Assembly: GCA_011947345.1 (NCBI GenBank)
Contig: JAAVTG010001028.1
Span: 1 to 17,446 of the forward strand
Origin: Phytophthora quininea
Lineage: Eukaryota > Oomycota > Peronosporomycetes > Peronosporales > Peronosporaceae
Direction: 5' to 3'
DNA length: 17,446 nt
Part shown: positions 17,402-17,446 of the stretch, in pieces
Layout: each line of letters starts with the position of its first letter
Position numbering within the stretch: position 1 is the first letter of the stretch
Position numbers and translations under genes: made by a program
Notes under the pieces: model-generated
Told to the model about the DNA's origin: nothing
Databases searched by the model: none
What the model saw: the letters and a program-made list of their open reading frames with translations, nothing else

Positions 17402-17446
17402 GCGAGTATTCCCAACGAGTAACCAAGAATATTTTGCGAATAGTAC

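Overview
The window looks like nuclear DNA of a plant-pathogenic oomycete, most likely Phytophthora or a close relative in the Peronosporales. The basis is coding style (GC-rich third positions in the host-type genes), a host gene resembling the Phytophthora M96 mating-specific protein family, a near match to the oomycete initiator element, and a tyrosine-recombinase retrotransposon of a type known from Phytophthora. No bacterial operon structure, CRISPR array, rRNA or tRNA gene is visible.

Bases 1-4645 are the body and 3' end of a Ngaro-type (DIRS order) retrotransposon on the + strand: a gag-like ORF with a CCCH-type zinc finger, a frameshifted reverse transcriptase/RNase H, a frameshifted tyrosine recombinase, and a 3' terminus with the split direct repeat order B1-A2-B2 (89 bp, 226 bp, 89 bp). 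It is nested in a non-LTR element: the base after B2 is internal sequence of a LINE of which a second copy lies uninterrupted at 10937.

Bases 4646-12895 are two copies of one APE-endonuclease LINE. The first is rearranged. Its 3' part (4646-5415) is on the - strand and its 5' part (5416-10202: ORF1, endonuclease, RT) is on the + strand. Both parts break in the same 18-bp stretch of the LINE, the structure expected from twin priming. The second copy (about 10330-12895, - strand) is 5'-truncated and keeps the RT and the C-terminal zinc finger. The RT regions of the two copies form an inverted repeat of about 1.2 kb.

Bases 12896-17446 hold host-type genes on the - strand. There is a short GC3-rich coding remnant (13259-13408), an aldo-keto reductase with two frame breaks and no visible start codon (13541-14365), and a bZIP-like M96-family gene with one frame break (15173-16389). 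Each of the two larger genes has a copy of the same roughly 490-bp dispersed repeat just upstream, in the same orientation (14458-14945 and 16584-17077). I do not recognise this repeat. It carries two hairpins intact in both copies.

Many reading-frame breaks, in unrelated genes and elements alike, can be reconciled by restoring one base to a short homopolymer. Part of the apparent pseudogenisation could therefore be sequencing or assembly error. I found no convincing new multi-gene system. The most distinctive observations are the inverted LINE, the nested Ngaro element with a palindrome over its recombinase stop codon, and the repeat upstream of both host genes.
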